Origin: Actinomycetota bacterium
GTDB taxonomy: Bacteria > Actinomycetota > Acidimicrobiia > Spongiisociales > ZC4RG35
DNA length: 14,966 nucleotides
Reading direction: 5' to 3'
Assembly (NCBI GenBank): GCA_022615295.1
Contig: JAKEHF010000164.1
Coordinates: 1-14,966 of the forward strand
Below, one piece after another: positions 14,284-14,966 of this stretch. Positions within the stretch are counted from its first letter, which is position 1, and each line of letters starts with the position of its first letter. A model generated the notes under the pieces. The model had not been told where the DNA came from, searched no databases, and saw only the letters and a list, made by a program, of their open reading frames with translations. The translations under genes were made by a program, and so were the position numbers.

Positions 14284-14966
14284 TTACGAAACCGGCTCTT
14301 CGCCTACGGAGCCCTGAGATGGGGTGAGGCCGCTGCCTTGCGTCGGCGACGAGTCGACGTGCTGAGGGGCAATCTCGAGGTCGCTGAGAGCCTCGCAGAG
14401 GTTGGTGGCGATCTGCACTTCGGTCCCACCAAGAACTACCGAAACCGCGTCGTGACGCTTCCCAAGTTTCTCCGGGAGATGCTCAATCATCAGCTCGTCA
14501 CATACACAGCACCCGAGCCAGAGGCCCTGCTGTTCACGGCGAGCAATTTCTCCCCGATGCGCAACTCGAACTTCAGCTCGAACCTCTGGCGACCGGCCGT
14601 TGAGGCGGCGGGACTGCCCGAGGGTCTCCGTGTGCATGACCTCCGCCACACCGCCGTAGCCATCCTGATCAGCCAGGGAGTACACCCCGAGGCGATCAAA
14701 CGGTTCCTCGGCCACTCCTCGATCATGGTGACGATGGATATCTACGGCCACCTGTTCCCCTCCGAACAGGAGGCCTTGGCCAAGGCACTCGATGACTCCT
14801 TCGCTGAATCTCAGACGGACAAACGACGGACAAAGACGGATGAGACTGAAGCAACAGGCGAGGACGACTACCCGAAAGGCCAAGCGATACTTGACTTTTC
14901 CGAGGTGGGTCCCGTGGGACTCGAACCCCCGACCACCTGGTTCGAAGCCAGGTACTCTATCCAGCT
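14284..14966 (+). pseudogene. 5'-truncated tyrosine recombinase (integrase) catalytic domain
   Basis: From about 14296 the frame reads 'LFAYGALRWGEAAALRRRRVD', which carries the first catalytic Arg (14317-14319). It continues with 'GPTKNYRNRVVTLP' (Lys), 'RNSNFSSNLWRPAV', the box 'HDLRHT' (His, Arg), 'FLGHSSIMVTMDIYGHLFP' (His) and the nucleophile Tyr at 14743-14745. All catalytic residues of the phage-integrase family are present. The N-terminal SAM-like DNA-binding half (~200 residues) is missing: upstream codons back to the lipoprotein's TAG (14179-14181) show no similarity and no ribosome binding site. No stop occurs before the window end; the frame runs antisense through the tRNA. It is an immobile remnant unless the 5' part lies elsewhere. 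Confidence 0.8.
14906..14966 (-). tRNA. tRNA-Arg (anticodon UCG), 5' end beyond window
   Basis: Reading the minus strand, part of the D arm ('AGCTGGATAGAGT') is followed by an anticodon stem CCTGG/CCAGG (14952-14948 / 14940-14936). Its loop CTTCGAA gives anticodon TCG (14945-14943). A 5-nt variable loop, T-loop TTCGAGT and 3' acceptor strand GGGACCC with discriminator A (14906) follow. CCA is not encoded. The T stem GGGGG/CCCAC has one G-A mismatch. The 5' acceptor strand is off the window, so acceptor pairing cannot be checked. It adjoins the integrase remnant, so it was probably an attachment site. Confidence 0.85.

Noticed and set aside
14284..14883. 199-residue minus-strand frame
   Set aside because: It is the antisense shadow of the recombinase domain, whose catalytic motifs are all on the plus strand.
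1..14966. CRISPR array, rRNA or insertion-sequence ends
   Set aside because: No regularly spaced repeats, rRNA-like stretches or terminal inverted repeats flanking a transposase were seen.

Overview
The window is GC-rich and gene-dense, with GTG starts, leaderless-looking promoters and Thr-rich lipoprotein linkers. This suggests an actinomycete-type bacterium (Actinomycetota), plausibly of the Acidimicrobiia type. That placement is inferred from style only; no marker gene is present.

Left part (1-4277). A secreted two-domain Ig-like protein (+) converges on a membrane-bound alkaline-phosphatase/sulfatase-superfamily enzyme (-), with a perfect 12-bp inverted repeat between them. Behind the sulfatase lies a Thr-linker lipoprotein (-), followed by a strong 15-bp hairpin.

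Centre-left (4300-5032). A two-gene unit on the minus strand holds the most notable gene. A SelW/SelT/SelH (Rdx) family protein reads through an in-frame UGA in the motif Tyr-Cys-Val-Pro-UGA, so it is almost certainly a selenoprotein (Sec12 of 88 residues). A stem-loop 20 nt after the UGA fits the bacterial SECIS rule. A stop-to-stop gene caller loses the N-terminus and the redox motif. The gene has its own promoter and ribosome binding site and is followed after 37 nt by a GYD-domain protein.

Centre (5029-7301). An ECF sigma factor overlaps by 8 nt a single-pass membrane protein (putative anti-sigma or sensor) that is split by a frameshift at a run of seven G. On the other strand, a divergent operon encodes a membrane-anchored Ig/YtkA-like protein and a small c-type cytochrome (ATGA overlap). 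The intergenic region carries two divergent copies of GGAAC-N18-GTA, so the sigma factor probably drives both its own operon and the cytochrome operon.

Centre-right (7303-10300). This holds a 14-TM DHA2-type MFS exporter, a HAD-superfamily phosphatase-like protein with a good promoter, a small two-TM protein, and an opposing gene fragment. No clear gene is visible in 10298-10508.

Right part (10509-14966). A lipoprotein with W-x-S-x-D-G-x-x-W propeller repeats is interrupted by an in-frame TGA. About 240 nt away, with no assigned gene between, a second propeller-like lipoprotein diverges from it. The window ends with a 5'-truncated tyrosine recombinase running into the 3' end of a tRNA-Arg(UCG), the usual junction of an integrated element. 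The window edge cuts the tRNA.
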